Origin: Rhizomys pruinosus
Taxonomy: Eukaryota > Chordata > Mammalia > Rodentia > Spalacidae
DNA: 64,000 bases
Direction of reading: 5' to 3'
Assembly (NCBI GenBank): GCA_009823505.1
Contig: VZQC01005710.1
Location: forward strand, 1,516,490 to 1,580,489
Of the stretch, positions 35,690 through 46,927 are shown piece by piece. Position numbers and translations under genes: made by a program. A model generated the notes under the pieces. It saw only the letters and a list, made by a program, of their open reading frames with translations. It was not told where the DNA came from and made no database searches. Position 1 is the first letter of the stretch; each line of letters opens with the position of its first letter.

Positions 35690-36404
35690 AAAAGCCACGT
35701 TAATTTTTAAAGGAATTTAGCACGTTCGTGATTAAGCTTGTTTTATGCTCCCGTGGGAGAACCACCAAAGCTCTGCACTGCTTAGTGCCCCTCAGTCCTT
35801 TGTGCTTAGGGAACAAGGAGACTGTGATCTGTGTAGACGTTGAGGGAGGAAGAAGGAAGTTTTAGGTCAGTTTCACAAATAGCTTCCTCTACCAGATACT
35901 TCTCAGGGAGACCCGGTACCTGCCTTCTATACCCTTACTCCCTCATCTGGATCAGGACTCTGGCCCAGCAGGCTCTGCCTTGGGTAACTGGGGCAGGTTC
36001 ACTGGGGCAGGCCCAGGTGTGAGAGCGAGCTTCCCTCTCTGGGGCTGCTCAGGGCAACTTCCACCCTCACTTGCATTAAGTGGAGACAGGCAGCTGCTTG
36101 AGATCCGGCAGGGCAGCCAGGTGTCTGTCTCAGCTCGGCACAGCACAGTGAGTTTGCTGCAGCAGCAGCGGGCTAGAAGGCAGCTTCAACTCCCTGCTCT
36201 TCCATATCAGCCCCAAGGATACTGAAGATGACACACAAGGTGGTGGATCATTCCCAGATAAGGTCATGCTAGGGTCACATCGGCCCTGAAGTTCCTGCTT
36301 GGCACTGCGTTCCTTACAGGCTGCCTGAGGGAGGGTCAGCCTGTCTCTCCATGTCTAAGAGGTTTTGCAGAGGCCCCAGACTTGACTGTGATGTTTGTCA
36401 CAAG

Positions 36405-36568
36405 ACACTTACCTGGCAGGGGAGATACCATGATCATGAAGGTGGTTTTCCCAGGGCGAGGCTTATCCATTGCACTCTGGATGTGCTGACTCCTGCGATT
36501 TCCCCAAATGTGGGAAACTTGACTGCATAATTTGTGGTAGTGGGAGACTGTGTTCGCGCTCTCCCCTG
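36405..36568 (+). pseudogene. U1 spliceosomal snRNA retropseudogene, full length
   Basis: The 164-nt stretch matches U1 snRNA from its first base to its last: the 5' splice-site recognition part (ACTTACCTG), stem-loop I (GGGGAGATACCATGATC), the loop II region, the Sm site (AATTTGTGG) and the terminal stem-loop ending CCCCTG. I count eight differences from canonical mammalian U1, nearly all C-to-T or G-to-A transitions, as expected of an old neutral copy. A 30-bp A-rich tail begins right after base 164, and no 3' box of a true U1 gene is evident. It is therefore a processed, LINE-mobilised copy rather than a functional gene. A target duplication was not recognised. It sits sense to Agap1 within the 24 kb intron. 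Confidence 0.93.
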
Positions 36569-37534
36569 TAAAAAAGAAAAAAAAAAAAAAGAAAAAAAAG
36601 ATAGTTGTGGGGATTAATGTGATGTGATGCTTTGTGATGTCATTGTGACAGGGCACCTTATAGTTGTTCTTGTTTAGAGAACTGTTAATGACACAGTAGT
36701 AATTTTCGGTTCAATTAGTGAAAAAGATAGAAAAAGAGTCTCTCCTCATGCTTTTAGAGCAGGAATACATCCTACATGCTACAGTGAAAAAGGAGTTCTC
36801 AGGTCTGCCAACCTTACAGTAGAGGTTGAGTGGTAGTATATTTCTCCTACATAAAAAAAGAAAAAGAAAGAAAAAGCAGAGTCAAGCGTCTGTGGCAGTG
36901 TTAACTCCCAGGAGCTCTGTTTTGGAATAGGAAAATTCCATTTTCTCTTTTCCTACATCTCCCCACTTAAAGCAGAATCGGCCGTAGATAGGCCCCTGGC
37001 CCTGCCTGCATTTGTAGACTGCCCAGGCATGCATGTGGTGGCTCCTCCCTGTGTGAGCTGAAACGCAGAAGGAACCCTGTTATCTAATGTGTCCGGTATC
37101 CAAAAGTGAGAGCTGGTTCCCACAGTGAGAGTCTGAGAATAGTCACCTTGAAATTAGCTGAAGTTGGATGGTAAGAGACACCCTTAATCAGACTTTAAAG
37201 GATGTTTAGAAGCAAAAGGCCATAGGCGTGCCCTTCTCTTCTTGGTGTGCTGCTCACCTCTGTGTGCACTGGAGAGGGAGCTGCCGGAAGGCCTGGCAGG
37301 CCCCTTAGGAATGGAAGCACATGCAGGGCTGGTGTGGGCTCTGGCTGAGTGCTGACACCTTGACCAGGGGCTTGAATGGCCAGGTTCTTGGATGGAGGTA
37401 AGGAGGCTATCAGCACCCAATTTACATTGTTGGGACTTCCAGGCTGGTCTCTGTGTTGGCGCTTAGATGCAGGCAGGATCTGTCTGCCATGTAGATTTGG
37501 AGGCCCAAGGCCTACACAGCTGGTGGTTGACACT

Positions 37535-37549
37535 CGTGTGTGTGCGTGC

Positions 37550-37580
<31 letters not shown>

Positions 37581-37582
37581 CA
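37535..37582. repeat. GT microsatellite
   Basis: (GT)n with early CGTG units. Confidence 0.95.
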
Positions 37583-37895
37583 CATTAGTTCTCATGGACA
37601 CATTTCACACTAGGAAAAGGAATGAAGTATGACGAGAGGCTTGTACCAGAAGTTCCGTTCTCTCTGTGGAGCAGACAGCCACCAGGTGGAGTGGTGGATG
37701 CAGGAAAACATGGAGGCTCCGTTCTGGCAGCTTGAGTCTGAATTCCACAGGTCATGGGTGTGATCCTGCTGAAGTTGGGATGGAGACTTATTCCAGCCCC
37801 TCTGCAGTTCCTGGTATTTAGCTGGCACCTCTGTCTTTGATTGCTGGGGGTTGTCCACATTCCTCGGATTGAGCTAAGCCCACCTTACCCAAGTA

Positions 37896-38290
37896 TATTA
37901 GTTACTTTTCTGTTGTGATAAAACACCATTACCAAGACAACTTAGAGAAGGAAGACTTTATTTGGCTGTGGTTCCAGAGGGATGAGAGTCCAGCATCATG
38001 TGGTGATGGAGGTGAGGCAGGAGGGCTGGAGCAGAAGTCTGAGCTCTCATATGTTCAGAGTACTTGGAGGAAGCAGGAAGAACAGGCTGAAGTGGGGCAA
38101 GGATATGAACTCTCAAAGCCCGCCCCCAGTGCATGCCTCCTTCAGCAAGGCTGCACCTCCTAAAGACGCCTTGACCTCCCCCAATTGGGTACCATATACC
38201 AAGTGTTGGCTTACTCGAGCCCATGAGTGACACTCCTCATTCAACCACTGCAGTGCCTGTGGCTTCATCCGGCCAGTTAACCTACAAGGA
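37896..38290. mobile_element. Rodent LTR-like interspersed repeat
   Basis: TATTAGTTACTTTTCTGTTG then GATAAAACACCATTACCAAG, and a late AGCCCATGAGTGACACTCC. It is the same family as 42611-43013. Probably a solo LTR of a MaLR-type element; the class is from memory. Confidence 0.5.
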
Positions 38291-38750
38291 CCTTTTTTGT
38301 AAATTATACCTCCTTCTGAGATTGTGGGGTTAAGACTGCCAGGTATAAGCTGCAATGATGCAGTTCAGCCCACAGCAGAGGGAAGGCGATGTTCTTGTAT
38401 GTTGGCCTTGCTCTTTGGGTCAGTTTGATTTGCAAATTGGTGATTTGTGTTTCTGATGTGGAGGGTGCTTGCTGAGTGAAGAGGTTCCCACTGTGCTCTC
38501 CAGAGCACCAGGACACTCCTCCCTGCAGGGCTGTGAAGCTCAGCCTTAACTTGGGGAACTCTGAGTCCCTCACTTTCTCCTAATTGTCTGGCAAAGAGTC
38601 CAAGGATAGGACATAGGTAGAGTACCACCAGGAGGGACCCCAAATCTCAGATGAACCCACAAGTCCTCTGCTCTGCCTGGAAATCTCTTAGGCAACCTGC
38701 ATGCATGCATCTTCCTGTGACTAGGGGGTTTCACGGACGTTTGTTCTTGA

Positions 38751-38968
38751 GGCTGGAGTTGGCTCCGTTATTAAGAGCCCTGGTAGCTCTTGCAGAGGAC
38801 CTGGGTTTGGTTTTCACATGGTGGCTAAACCAGTTTATAACTCTAGTTCCAGAGGGTCCAACACCCTCTTCTGGCCTTTTCAGGCATTACACATATCTGA
38901 CGCACCTACATACATGTAGGCAAAACACTCATACACATAAAATAAAAATTAAAAAGCATTTAAAAGGA
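38751..38968 (+). mobile_element. B2/B3-type SINE, sense
   Basis: GGCTGGAGTTGGCTCCGTTA head, CCAACACCCTCTTCTGGCC and an AT-rich tail at 38935-38968. It directly precedes the 34-bp minisatellite. Confidence 0.85.
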
Positions 38969-38989
38969 ACACCAAAAATGGTCTTGGAC

Positions 38990-39385
38990 CGCCTGTTAGA
39001 GAGGACACCTGCCTGTTAGACCACAGGACCAGGAGAGGACACCTGCCTGTTAGACCCCAGGACCAGGAGAGGACACCTGCCTGTTAGACCCCAGGACCAG
39101 GAGAAGACACCTGCCTGTTAGATCCCAGGACCAGGAGAGGACACCTGCCTGTTAAACCCCAGGACCAGGAGAGGACACCTGCCTGTTAGACCCCAGGACC
39201 AGGAGAGGACACCTGCCTGTTAGACCCCAGGACCAGGAGAGGACACCTGCCTGTTAGACCCCAGGACCAGGAGAGGACACCTGCCTGTTAGACCCCAGGA
39301 CCAGGAGAGGGCACCTGCCTGTTAGACCCCAGGACCTGGAGAGGACACCTGCCTGTTAGACCCCGGGACCAGGAGAAGACAGTTC
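38990..39385. repeat. 34-bp minisatellite, about 11 copies
   Basis: The marker cctgtta recurs every 34 bp from 39012 to 39352 without a single indel. The unit contains GACACCTGCCTGTTAGACC and CAGGACCAGGAGA. A partial unit precedes at 38992. Units differ by 0-2 bases, so the array is young or homogenised. Confidence 0.98.
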
Positions 39386-40744
39386 CTCGGACAGTATGGC
39401 CAGTGCCATAACTCATGTCATTAAAGTTAAAACTTGGCAATGTCGTGGGAAAGATTTTAAACCTTTTCCCCAATTCTGGCTGCTTTCCTTGGATCCTGGA
39501 AAGTGTACTTACCCATCTCTAGGACCAGGATAGGAAAGGTTTGTTTGTTTGTTTGTTTGTTTGAGTTGAAGATTGCTTTGCAAACATCATTTTTCCAGGG
39601 CAGGTTGATTTTCATCTAACCAAGAAATAGCTATTTTCTTGCACCTTGTTTAAAATGTAAAAACAGGGAAATAAACCCTGCTGTCTGCCTTTCTCTCCTG
39701 TGCATTTCCCCTGTGGGAAGTTCGATGAATGCTAGGCATGGCTGTGCGATGAGCCTCAGCTGAAGTTATGAAGACTGGTGGTAACGGGTCAGAGTTGCTT
39801 GGGTGTGGGGGGCACTCTTTGCTCCTTTCCCACCAGGATACCCCTTGTGCTGTCTTCCTGCTGGGGTCACTGAGATGGAGGGAGGTGACAAGGGTGAAAG
39901 TGGTATGGGGCAGCTGACACAGTTCTGACACAGCCTCCAAGCATGTCACATTGGGGGATGTTTGCTGTGTGTCAGGTGTGACAGCAGCCCTTCTGGGAAG
40001 GGGTCACATCCTCTTTCTTTCTTTTTTTTTTTTTTCCCCCCTGAAGAATCTGTGTGTGATTTGGGGACCTGAAGTCACTTTGCCTTCCAACTGAGGCTGC
40101 GATGTGCTGATGCAGGAAGTGTTTGAGCTTGTCAGGGGGCAGCACACTCAGACCCTCTCCCCCGACATCCCCCCCCACCCCCGTGAATCTCCAGCTTGAC
40201 ACTTCTCTGTGAAGCAGTGTCTTTGTATGTGATGAGCCTTGATTTACAGGGATTGGGGACTTCAACACAAGAGTGTGTCTGCAGTATGGAAATTTTAGAA
40301 TCTTTATGCTCTGTCAGGCTCTGTGTTGTCAGGCTAGGTTTGTGTTTGTGTGTACTTGGGCAATACTGTGCGCTTGCATCTGTGTGCTTCTGTAGGTAGG
40401 TACTCAGGCCACTTTGGCCTTACATGGTAGCCACTGGCTGGACCCTGGACATTTTGGGTTGGGGTGAGGACCCTCATTCAGTTTCTTGGGTCATGGGTGA
40501 CTCAGACCTGAGATCGTGTGGAGAAGGTATCCAGCAGAGGGCAGGACAGCAGAGGTGGCTCTGGGCAGTTCTAGCAGTGTTGTTTGGTTGTTGTGGCTTC
40601 TTTGGGGTTTGTGTGAGGCATCAGCACAGAGGACCCCCAAAAAGAGAGCCAGGAACTGACACATTCCTTCCCTTGTGAGGATGACTGGAGGGGATTTGGA
40701 GCCTTGACTCTCAAAAGCCAGTTTTGTTTTGGAGGTGGCACATC

Positions 40745-40945
40745 TCTCCTGTGCAGGTCTCTCTGCCGTGCAGGTCTCTCTGCCATGCAGTCTCTCCCAT
40801 GCAGGTCTCTCCCATGCAGGTCTCTGCCATGCGGGTCTCTCTGCCATGCAGTCTCTCCTGTGCAGGTCTCTGCCATGCGGGTCTCTCTGCCATGCAGTCT
40901 CTGCCGTACAGTCTCTGCTGCGCAGGTCTCTCCTGTGCAGTCTGG
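40745..40945. repeat. Degenerate 15-17 bp minisatellite (GCAGGTCTCTC)
   Basis: A dozen or so copies of a unit like TCTCTGCCATGCAGG, with variable spacing. They create overlapping open frames in both strands that are not genes. Confidence 0.93.
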
Positions 40946-41645
40946 TCCTGAGTGCTGCAGGCAGCTGTGTGTCCCTCCTACCGGGTGTCCCTCCTACCTG
41001 GTGTCTAGGGACCAGGCTTTCCCCAGCCATACACTGTCTTCACATCCCAGCAGGGCTCCAGGTGGTTTCTTGCTAACCCAGTGTGGTCTCTAACCCTCTG
41101 TGTGCCGGCTGCACCTCTGTCTCAACTGTGCAGTCCCATCGGTAGCTTCTGTCTAACCGTGTGTGGTAGTCGGGCGTCCTTCCCTAACTGTGACCTGTGA
41201 CTCCGGAGACACCATTCTCATGTCGTTCTGTGTTTTTCTCTCAAGCACTGGGTTTCCCTTGAGGAGAGTACAGATTCTCAGGTGCTGTACACCAGACCCC
41301 TGTTAAGCATGGGAAAAGCATTTGTTTGCCAGTGGGTGAGAATCTGAATTCGTGAAAAAAGTCTATATAAAAATCATACACTCCTCAGCCATGGTGCCTG
41401 GCATTGCATAGGGGGCTGTGCCTTCTAACCAGAAAAGAGCACGGGTTCTTAAGACAAATGTCTAAATCGGTTCAGTTCTAAAAATGTGATCATTTCAAGA
41501 GGCATCTAAAATCTCGTAAGTTCCCCCCAGCCAGTTGTCCCTGGCGGCTGCCTGGCCTGGAGTGTATTTTTCCACAAGAGAAGCCCATGTCTATCTCCCC
41601 TGCCCTGTGTTTTCTTCTAATAACGTGGTGTTTTGTGTGTGGCAG

Positions 41646-41731
41646 GTGGAAGGTTCAAGAAGGAGATCGTGGTGGATGGACAGAGCTATCTCCTGTTGAT
41701 TAGGGATGAAGGGGGCCCCCCGGAGGCACAG
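41646..41731 (+). CDS. Agap1: Agap1 coding exon (probably exon 4): strands beta2-beta3 and degenerate G3
   Basis: This 86-nt exon opens with two bases that complete the split Gly codon, then encodes 28 residues beginning [20 protein letters not shown] and ending in EGGPPEAQ. It ends on a codon boundary before donor gtgagt at 41732. [20 protein letters not shown] corresponds to the beta2-beta3 hairpin and the switch II start of Ras-like GTPases. The usual G3 DxxGQ is replaced by DEGGPPE, so the catalytic Gln is absent at the expected place, as in other AGAP proteins. The 24 kb intron before it and the phase-1 junction make this the natural site for the proposed microexon insertion. Confidence 0.97.
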
Positions 41732-42226
41732 GTGAGTACTGCACACACAGAAGCCACATATTGTGCCCTTTTGCCTTCTGAAGTTCTGGAAGTAAGTCAA
41801 ATACTGTTAAAACAGGATATTTAGAAACATGTGAAGTTGGGTCTGTGTGGCTGATTCATTGTTGCCGTTTATGTGTTTTAAGAAGGAAGAAAAAGCAGAT
41901 GATTATCTGCTGCTTCTCGGTTCTGTTAGGTTCCATCCAGGAATTTCTGCACTTTAAAGAATTGTTTCTTGTTTTCTCCTTGGTTTGATATTGTTACAAT
42001 ATCATTTTGAAAGTCCACTGGGTAGAGCTAGGAAGCTGACCCACTGACAAGAGTGGACATCCCCACACCCACCAGCCTCTGGGCCCACAACAGTCTCCAC
42101 CGAACACTGGTGTTCAGTGTACTGTGATTTCCTTGAAGATCCCTGGAAAGAAAGATGGCAGTGTGAAAACCAAAAGGAGAGCAGAGAAAACCTTTCATCC
42201 AGCTACTGTTTCACTGACATAGTTTT

Positions 42227-42459
42227 TTTGGGGTTTTTCTTGTTTTGTTTTTTTTTTCATATGTGTATGAATGTACTGTCTGCATGTAGGTTGGTGCACC
42301 CATGTCGTGCAATGCCATGGAGGTCAGAAGAGGGTGTCGGATTCCCCTGGAACAGGAGTCAAAGACAGTTCTCAGCTGCCATGTGGGTCTTGGGGATTGA
42401 ACCCGGGTCCTCTGCAAGAGCAGTCGGCGCTCTTAACCGCTAGGCCATCTCTCCAGCCC
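42227..42459 (-). mobile_element. B2/B3-type SINE, antisense
   Basis: Full length, flanked by the perfect 15-bp repeat cactgacatagtttt at 42212-42226 and 42460-42474. It lies about 500 bp after the exon at 41646-41731. Confidence 0.96.
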
Positions 42460-42610
42460 CACTGACATAGTTTTATAGCTAAGGACATGAAAGGACCCTG
42501 GACCCCCCAGCCCAGCGCACACACTAGTACAAGCCACTTTAAGCATTTCTGTCCTGGACTTCTCATTTAAAAGTTAAGCATAGGATTAGACGCTAGACAG
42601 CAACAGTTCT

Positions 42611-43013
42611 AGTTTGCTTTCAGTTGCTGTGACCAAACACTCTGACCAATACCAACTTGGGGAGGAAAGAGTTTATTCATCTTACATCTTCCGTATCGTT
42701 CATCACTGAGGGAGCCCAAAGCAGGAACTCAGGGCGGGAACCTGGAGGCAGGAGCTGAAGCACAGGCTGTGGAGGAAGCTGCTTCCTGGCTTGTTCCCCT
42801 GTCTGTGCTCACCCTGCTTTCTTTACAACACAGGACCTCTTGCCCAGGGGTGGTACTGCCCACAGTAGGCTGGGCCCTCCCACATCACCCAGTAGTCAAG
42901 AAAATACTCCACTGACATGGCCACAGGCCAGTCCAATGGAGGCAGTTCCCCAGCTGAGGCCCCCCCACTGAGGTGTGTCAAGTTGACACTAAAGCTGCCA
43001 GCACAGCAACTGG
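42611..43013. mobile_element. Rodent LTR-like interspersed repeat
   Basis: AGTTGCTGTGACCAAACACT, AACTTGGGGAGGAAAGAG, CTGGGCCCTCCCACATCACC and TGTGTCAAGTTGACACTAAA, a full-length example of this common rodent repeat. A shorter relative is at 43250-43480 (CTGTTGCCATCATAAAATAT). Confidence 0.55.
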
Positions 43014-44084
43014 GGTAAACGATGCTGAGGACTCCAAGTGTAAAAGGGCTGACGACACCTGCTGACTCACTGGAAGACCATGCAGAGATCCAGAAATGCC
43101 ATGGGCTGCCATGCTTTGGCCACTGTAAAACACCACTGACTATTTGAAGTCAGGCTGAAAGTCCAGCTCTGGTTTCAGCTGCAGAGTTCAGCCGGAAGGT
43201 TTTTCATTGATGCAGTATTTTATTTTATTTATTTTATTTTATTTTATTATTTTTCTGTTGCCATCATAAAATATTTTGACAAAAGCAAGTTAAGGGAGGA
43301 AAGGGTTTATCCTGGCCTACAATTCAAGACTGTATTTGATCATGGCAGGAAATTCAAGGTCCCAGCCCAGCACCGTGCCAGTATTCCCACCTTGGCTCCA
43401 GATGACCTGGGAAGGCGTGCCCTTAGTACCATTGCCCAGGGGCTTGTTGGTCCACTCAGGCTGACTGTTAGCACTGACCATCATGTGGTGTACTCGGGAA
43501 GGAGGAAGAATCTTATGGCATGTTGGTTACACAGCAGTTGTTCTTGAGCATTGCATACCTCCAGGACTAGGGAGGCTGGCAGGCCCTCTGGGATAGTAGT
43601 ACTAGTGAGGTTTCTGAGCTTGGGGAGCAAGCTTTCTACAGGAAGTCCCTGGGTCCTCATTGGAGAGGAAACACTAGCCCAGGGTTGTGGCCACAGAATG
43701 CTGGCCCACCACAAAGTGAATATGGCATAGTATGGACTTAACTCTACTGGGGTTGTTATTGGGGGTACCTTCTCAGTTAATGCTTTATTTCAAGGTGCAT
43801 CTTAGTGCACATGAAGCCCTGGGTTCAACCTCAGCATCAAAAAGTATATGGACTACATTGCCAGTATTTGTCTCAAGTGGAAATTTTCTTCAGATTTTTT
43901 TTTTAAATCCATGGAAACTAAATCTTCAGTAGCTTCCGATGTTTAGGTGTGTGAATGTTGTTTGATACAATAACATTTTTATTCTTTTTAGTCACTATAT
44001 TAGGGAAAGAGACCAACGGAGGCCCCATGGCAAGCACGCATGTCATTGGCTGCTCCAGTCACAGAGGCCTTGGCTCCTGGCCTC

Positions 44085-44180
44085 TGTTGCCCTCTTCTGG
44101 GGTCTGCAGGCATTGCATGCACAGGTCTGCTTATATGCAGGCAAAACACTCATGCACATAAAATTCAAGTCAATTAAAAA
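44085..44180 (+). mobile_element. B2-like SINE tail, sense
   Basis: TTGCCCTCTTCTGGGGTCTG followed by GGCAAAACACTCATGCACAT and an AT-rich end. The head is missing. Confidence 0.65.
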
Positions 44181-44594
44181 ACAAAAGCAACTTCAGAGAA
44201 AAAGACTTTGCTTGGCTGACAACTCCAGGTTACAGTCCACCAGTGCCTGGGAGTTAAGGCGGCAAGGACTAGAACCAGCAGGTCACATGACTGCAAGAGC
44301 AGAGAACAGAGAATTCATGCATGCTAGTGCTCAGCTCACTCTCACAGACCAGGACCCAAAGCAGGGAATGAGTCTGCCCACAGCCTGCCCTGCCAGTCTT
44401 CCAGCTCTATTAGCATTATAAAACACCCCCCCCCACACACACACACACAGATACTCCGAAGCCCATCCCTCAGATGATTGGAGATTTGTGAAGTTCACCA
44501 CCTACAACAACCTTCACTGGGGAAAAGCACACCTGGCAGGGAGAGGAGAAGGCAGTCTATCAGCCAGGTCCCAGGCTCCCAGTGCTGCCCCCAG

Positions 44595-44735
44595 TGTCTG
44601 CAGGAGTCTGCCCATACAGCTGCCCGTGCAGGAAGCTCTGCCTCAGGAGACTCTGCCCCCTGTGTCTGCAGGAGTCTGCCCACACAGCTGCCCAATGCCA
44701 ATGCCGAAAGTTCCTCCTCAGGAGACTCTGCCCCC
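44595..44735. repeat. Tandem duplication, 2 copies of about 73 bp
   Basis: GTCTGCAGGAGTCTGCCCA with CTCAGGAGACTCTGCCCCC occurs twice, with small indels between copies. Confidence 0.85.
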
Positions 44736-45117
44736 AGGGTCTTTCTTACTTTCTGTGCTATTCAAACTTGAGGTTGTTTCTATAAATATTCTATGTGTAA
44801 ATGAATACTTTATCTTTTGTAACTGTAAGCGTTAGCACAATTGCTGAATTTTTGGCCACACCATGGCCATATGTACCTGGGACAGTTTCTTTTAGAGAAA
44901 GCAGAGTTTCGGTTTTCTTGTTTACATGTGAAAAGAAGGGCATTTGATGCCAGTTGCTGCACCTGAAAGTCGCTCCAGCCATTGAGACTAGGACCCTTGG
45001 TGATTTCAGGGAGTGTCACTCCTGGACTGTACCCTAAATGAGGTGACATAAGAGGACTCAGTGTAGATAAATCTCTCCAGATAAATCCTGCAAGCAGGGT
45101 GCTGAATAAGTCGGGTA

Positions 45118-45275
45118 GCAGCTCAGCCTGTGCTGTACTGGAAGCTCTGTGAGTAGAGCTTGGCCTGTGCTGGACCAGGAGCTCTGTGGGCAGAGCTTGG
45201 CCTGTGCTGGACCAGGAGCTCTGTGGGCAGAGCTTGGCCTGTGCTGGACCAGGAGCTCTGTGGGCAGAGCTCAGC
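45118..45275. repeat. 37-bp minisatellite, 4 copies
   Basis: Marker gctctgtg at 45144, 45181, 45218 and 45255. The unit contains GCAGAGCTTGGCCTGTGCTG. Confidence 0.97.
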
Positions 45276-45751
45276 AGTCTTCAGCTGCTGAGCAGTAAGG
45301 GCATCAGGGCATTTTTTAGAAGGCTGTGGGTACCTTGAGGAGAACCTCAATGTGCAGGTCCTTTAAGTCTACCTGGGAGGCTCTAAGGAGACTCTGGAAC
45401 TGACATCCCCACCCATTCCCAGATGGGGAGGCTCCAGAGCAGGGGTAGAGCCTTCTGGCTGCAGGATGAGATTTAGCTGGGTTAGGCCAGAGGGTAGACA
45501 GCTAGAGGCACTGAACCCACAGGGGAACAGACAGCAGAGCTGTGCTCTGAAGATGGAGAAACAGGACGAGAATCCCGTTCCTGAGCTTGCTCCCAGCATC
45601 AGTGATACAGCGACAGTTTGTAGCAACAGAGCTTGGGCATCAGATGGCAGCAGAGGGCTGACCCAGAGGTCACACAGACAATCCTAGAAGGCCTGTCCCT
45701 TCTCCTGGGACAGACTGCCTTCAGCTCTCACTCTCCCTCCTCTCTCTGCAG

Positions 45752-45893
45752 TTTGCCATGTGGGTAGATGCTGTCATTTTTGTCTTCAGCTTGGAGGATG
45801 AGATAAGTTTCCAGACTGTCTACCATTACTATAGTCGAATGGCCAACTATCGGAACACCAGCGAGATCCCGCTTGTGCTGGTGGGGACTCAGG
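45752..45893 (+). CDS. Agap1: Agap1 coding exon (probably exon 5): central GTPase-like domain
   Basis: This 142-nt exon encodes 47 residues, from [20 protein letters not shown] to [11 protein letters not shown], and ends with the first base of a split Asp codon. [13 protein letters not shown] is the beta4 strand and following turn, [16 protein letters not shown] is a helix, and IPLVLVGTQ is beta5, which leads into a G4-like GTQD where Ras proteins have NKxD. The donor is gtaagt at 45894. The residues [20 protein letters not shown] and SEIPL separate AGAP1 from AGAP3, which as I recall has an AWVDAVVF and YNYFLRLCSFRN type of sequence. Confidence 0.97.
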
Positions 45894-46848
45894 GTAAGTG
45901 CCGCTCCTGCACTGAGGATTTGCCTTTTGGGTTCTCAGTTTGGAGGTGTTTTCTTTTTACAAGGAGAACTGCAGTCACCTGGGTCTTCTTGCTGTGATTC
46001 TATGGGGAAGTCAGTCAACCACCTTCAAACAGTCCTTCCTACCTCCCCTTCCCTTCCCTAAGTCTGATTTAACTTTCATTGTCCTGTTTCCCAGTGTCAT
46101 CTGTGATCAGCCTCTCCTTCACAACCGAGTCACATTTCTTGTCTTCTCCCATGTGGCTTAAAATGTGGCCTCTTAGTGAAGTGGCCATCACATGGTATCG
46201 ACAGCACCCTTGCCCCAGTTACAGATTCACCCTTGTGACTTCACCATTTGAGGCCAGCCAAGTTGTTACACATGACTTTAATGATCAAATGGATTTAATT
46301 TAAAAAAAAAAAAAATGAAGACTTGTATTACCCATTTGTGGTATCGCCCCCTTTCCTGCTCCTCCTATGCCCTGGTGGTTGATGGTTCACTTAAGAACTT
46401 CACCCCTGTAGAAGAACAGGACAGGAAGCTGTGTTCATGGCTCCACCTGAAATGTAATCAGGGCTCCACCATGTTACCAGGCCTGTGTGCAGCTCAAGGT
46501 GCAGTGGAAGGACTGACTGACAGGGTCCTCAGCATGTGAGGTGTCAGCCAGCAGCTACATTTCCATGCCAAGCACCTTCTCCCCTCTTTTTGACACATGC
46601 AGTGACCAGCCAGTGGTTTCCTTGCTACTGAAATCTGCAGAACAGCCTAAACCTTTAACCAGACTGTGACTATCGCGCCCTCTGGTGGTCACCTTGTAGA
46701 CAACCTGGTGCTTACTGAAGTTGAGTGGACCTTCTTGTCTTGGTGGGAGTCAAACAACTGTGGATTAAAAATGGCATGGTGTTTTACACCTGTAATCTGG
46801 TCACTCGTGTTGAAGAAGATGGATTTCCACAAGATCAACAGTTGAGCT

Positions 46849-46849
46849 T

Positions 46850-46923
<74 letters not shown>
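46849..46923. repeat. (TA)n(CA)n(TA)n compound microsatellite
   Basis: About 13 TA units, then 8-9 CA units, then about 23 TA units. The TA blocks are self-complementary. Confidence 0.97.

Positions 46924-46927
<4 letters not shown>

Larger units (their letters stand above)
17377..41645 (+). other. Agap1: Agap1 intron, 24.3 kb
   Basis: Donor gtatgg at 17377; acceptor tggcag ending at 41645. It contains the candidate microexon, the U1 snRNA pseudogene, a truncated antisense LINE, many SINEs, three long minisatellites and several microsatellites, all listed separately. Stretches with nothing recognisable include 18110-19880, 22210-23840, 24020-25480, 28070-30140, 35710-36400 and 39390-40740. 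AT-rich, repeat-poor sequence at 17780-18090 and 24755-24930 may be conserved. Confidence 0.9.
41732..45751 (+). other. Agap1: Agap1 intron, 4.0 kb
   Basis: Donor gtgagt at 41732; acceptor ctgcag ending at 45751 after a long pyrimidine tract (45725-45748). Contents are an antisense B2-type SINE (42227-42459), LTR-like stretches (42611-43013, 43250-43480), a sense B2-like tail near 44085-44180, a short C/AC tract (about 44425-44450), a tandem duplication near 44595-44735 and a 37-bp minisatellite (45118-45275). No other exon was seen. Confidence 0.9.

Noticed and set aside
36405..36568. Functional U1 snRNA gene
   Set aside because: The immediate A-rich tail, several transitions including the second base, and absence of a recognisable 3' box favour a retropseudogene.
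38990..39385. CRISPR array
   Set aside because: The 34-bp units are contiguous without unique spacers, and this is rodent intronic DNA; it is a minisatellite.
40491..41093. Overlapping open frames on both strands (up to 179 codons) with repeated motifs
   Set aside because: Caused by the degenerate GCAGGTCTCTC minisatellite; both strands and several frames are open, with no splice or start context.
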